Source: Clostridiales bacterium
GTDB taxonomy: Bacteria; Bacillota; Clostridia; Oscillospirales; Oscillospiraceae
NCBI GenBank assembly: GCA_003522945.1
Contig: DPHR01000047.1
Coordinates: 1,280 to 7,296 of the forward strand
Length of the DNA: 6,017 nt
Direction of reading: 5' to 3'
In this document: one piece after another, positions 6,017-6,017 of the stretch
Numbering within the stretch: the first letter of the stretch is position 1
How the letters are laid out: the number at the start of each line of letters is the position of its first letter
Position numbers and translations under genes: made by a program
Notes under the pieces: model-generated
Database searches by the model: none
What the model saw: only the letters and a program-made list of their open reading frames with translations
Told to the model about the DNA's origin: nothing

Positions 6017-6017
6017 G

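Overview
The window looks like chromosomal DNA from a GC-rich member of the Clostridia, probably close to the Oscillospiraceae/Ruminococcaceae. This is an inference. It rests on strong AGGAGG-type ribosome binding sites, Firmicutes-style intrinsic terminators, a lipoprotein with a helical module that I associate with extracellular proteins of this group, and an AbgB-like M20 hydrolase joined to a polar amino acid ABC transporter. No rRNA, tRNA, CRISPR array or complete mobile element was seen.

Left part (1-660): the 3' end of a clpB-type disaggregase gene on the + strand, closed by a perfect 16-bp hairpin with a GAAA loop that can also terminate transcription coming from the right.

Middle part (about 660-2330): a visibly more AT-rich stretch with different codon use. 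It holds a 71-residue XRE-type regulator (minus strand) divergent from a secreted lipoprotein (plus strand), with a good promoter and an imperfect dyad between them. After the lipoprotein comes a gene easily missed: a 32-codon minus-strand reading frame (2065-2163) for a hydrophobic peptide. It has its own near-consensus promoter, ribosome binding site and terminator.

Right part (2332-6017): a tightly packed minus-strand operon read from right to left. The order is extracellular solute-binding protein (cut by the window end), permease, ATPase, then an AbgB-like M20 amidohydrolase, followed by a terminator. The gene order resembles Bacillus yxeMNOP, where an amino acid-type importer is paired with an M20 deacylase. 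In the binding protein, the acidic residue that normally holds the ligand's alpha-amino group appears to be alanine, while the carboxylate-binding arginine is kept. This fits a ligand with a blocked amino group (an N-acyl or aminobenzoyl amino acid, or a dipeptide-like compound) that is imported and then cleaved in the cytoplasm. That substrate proposal is inference.

The two observations most worth a second look are the orphan 32-residue membrane peptide and the binding-protein/hydrolase pairing.
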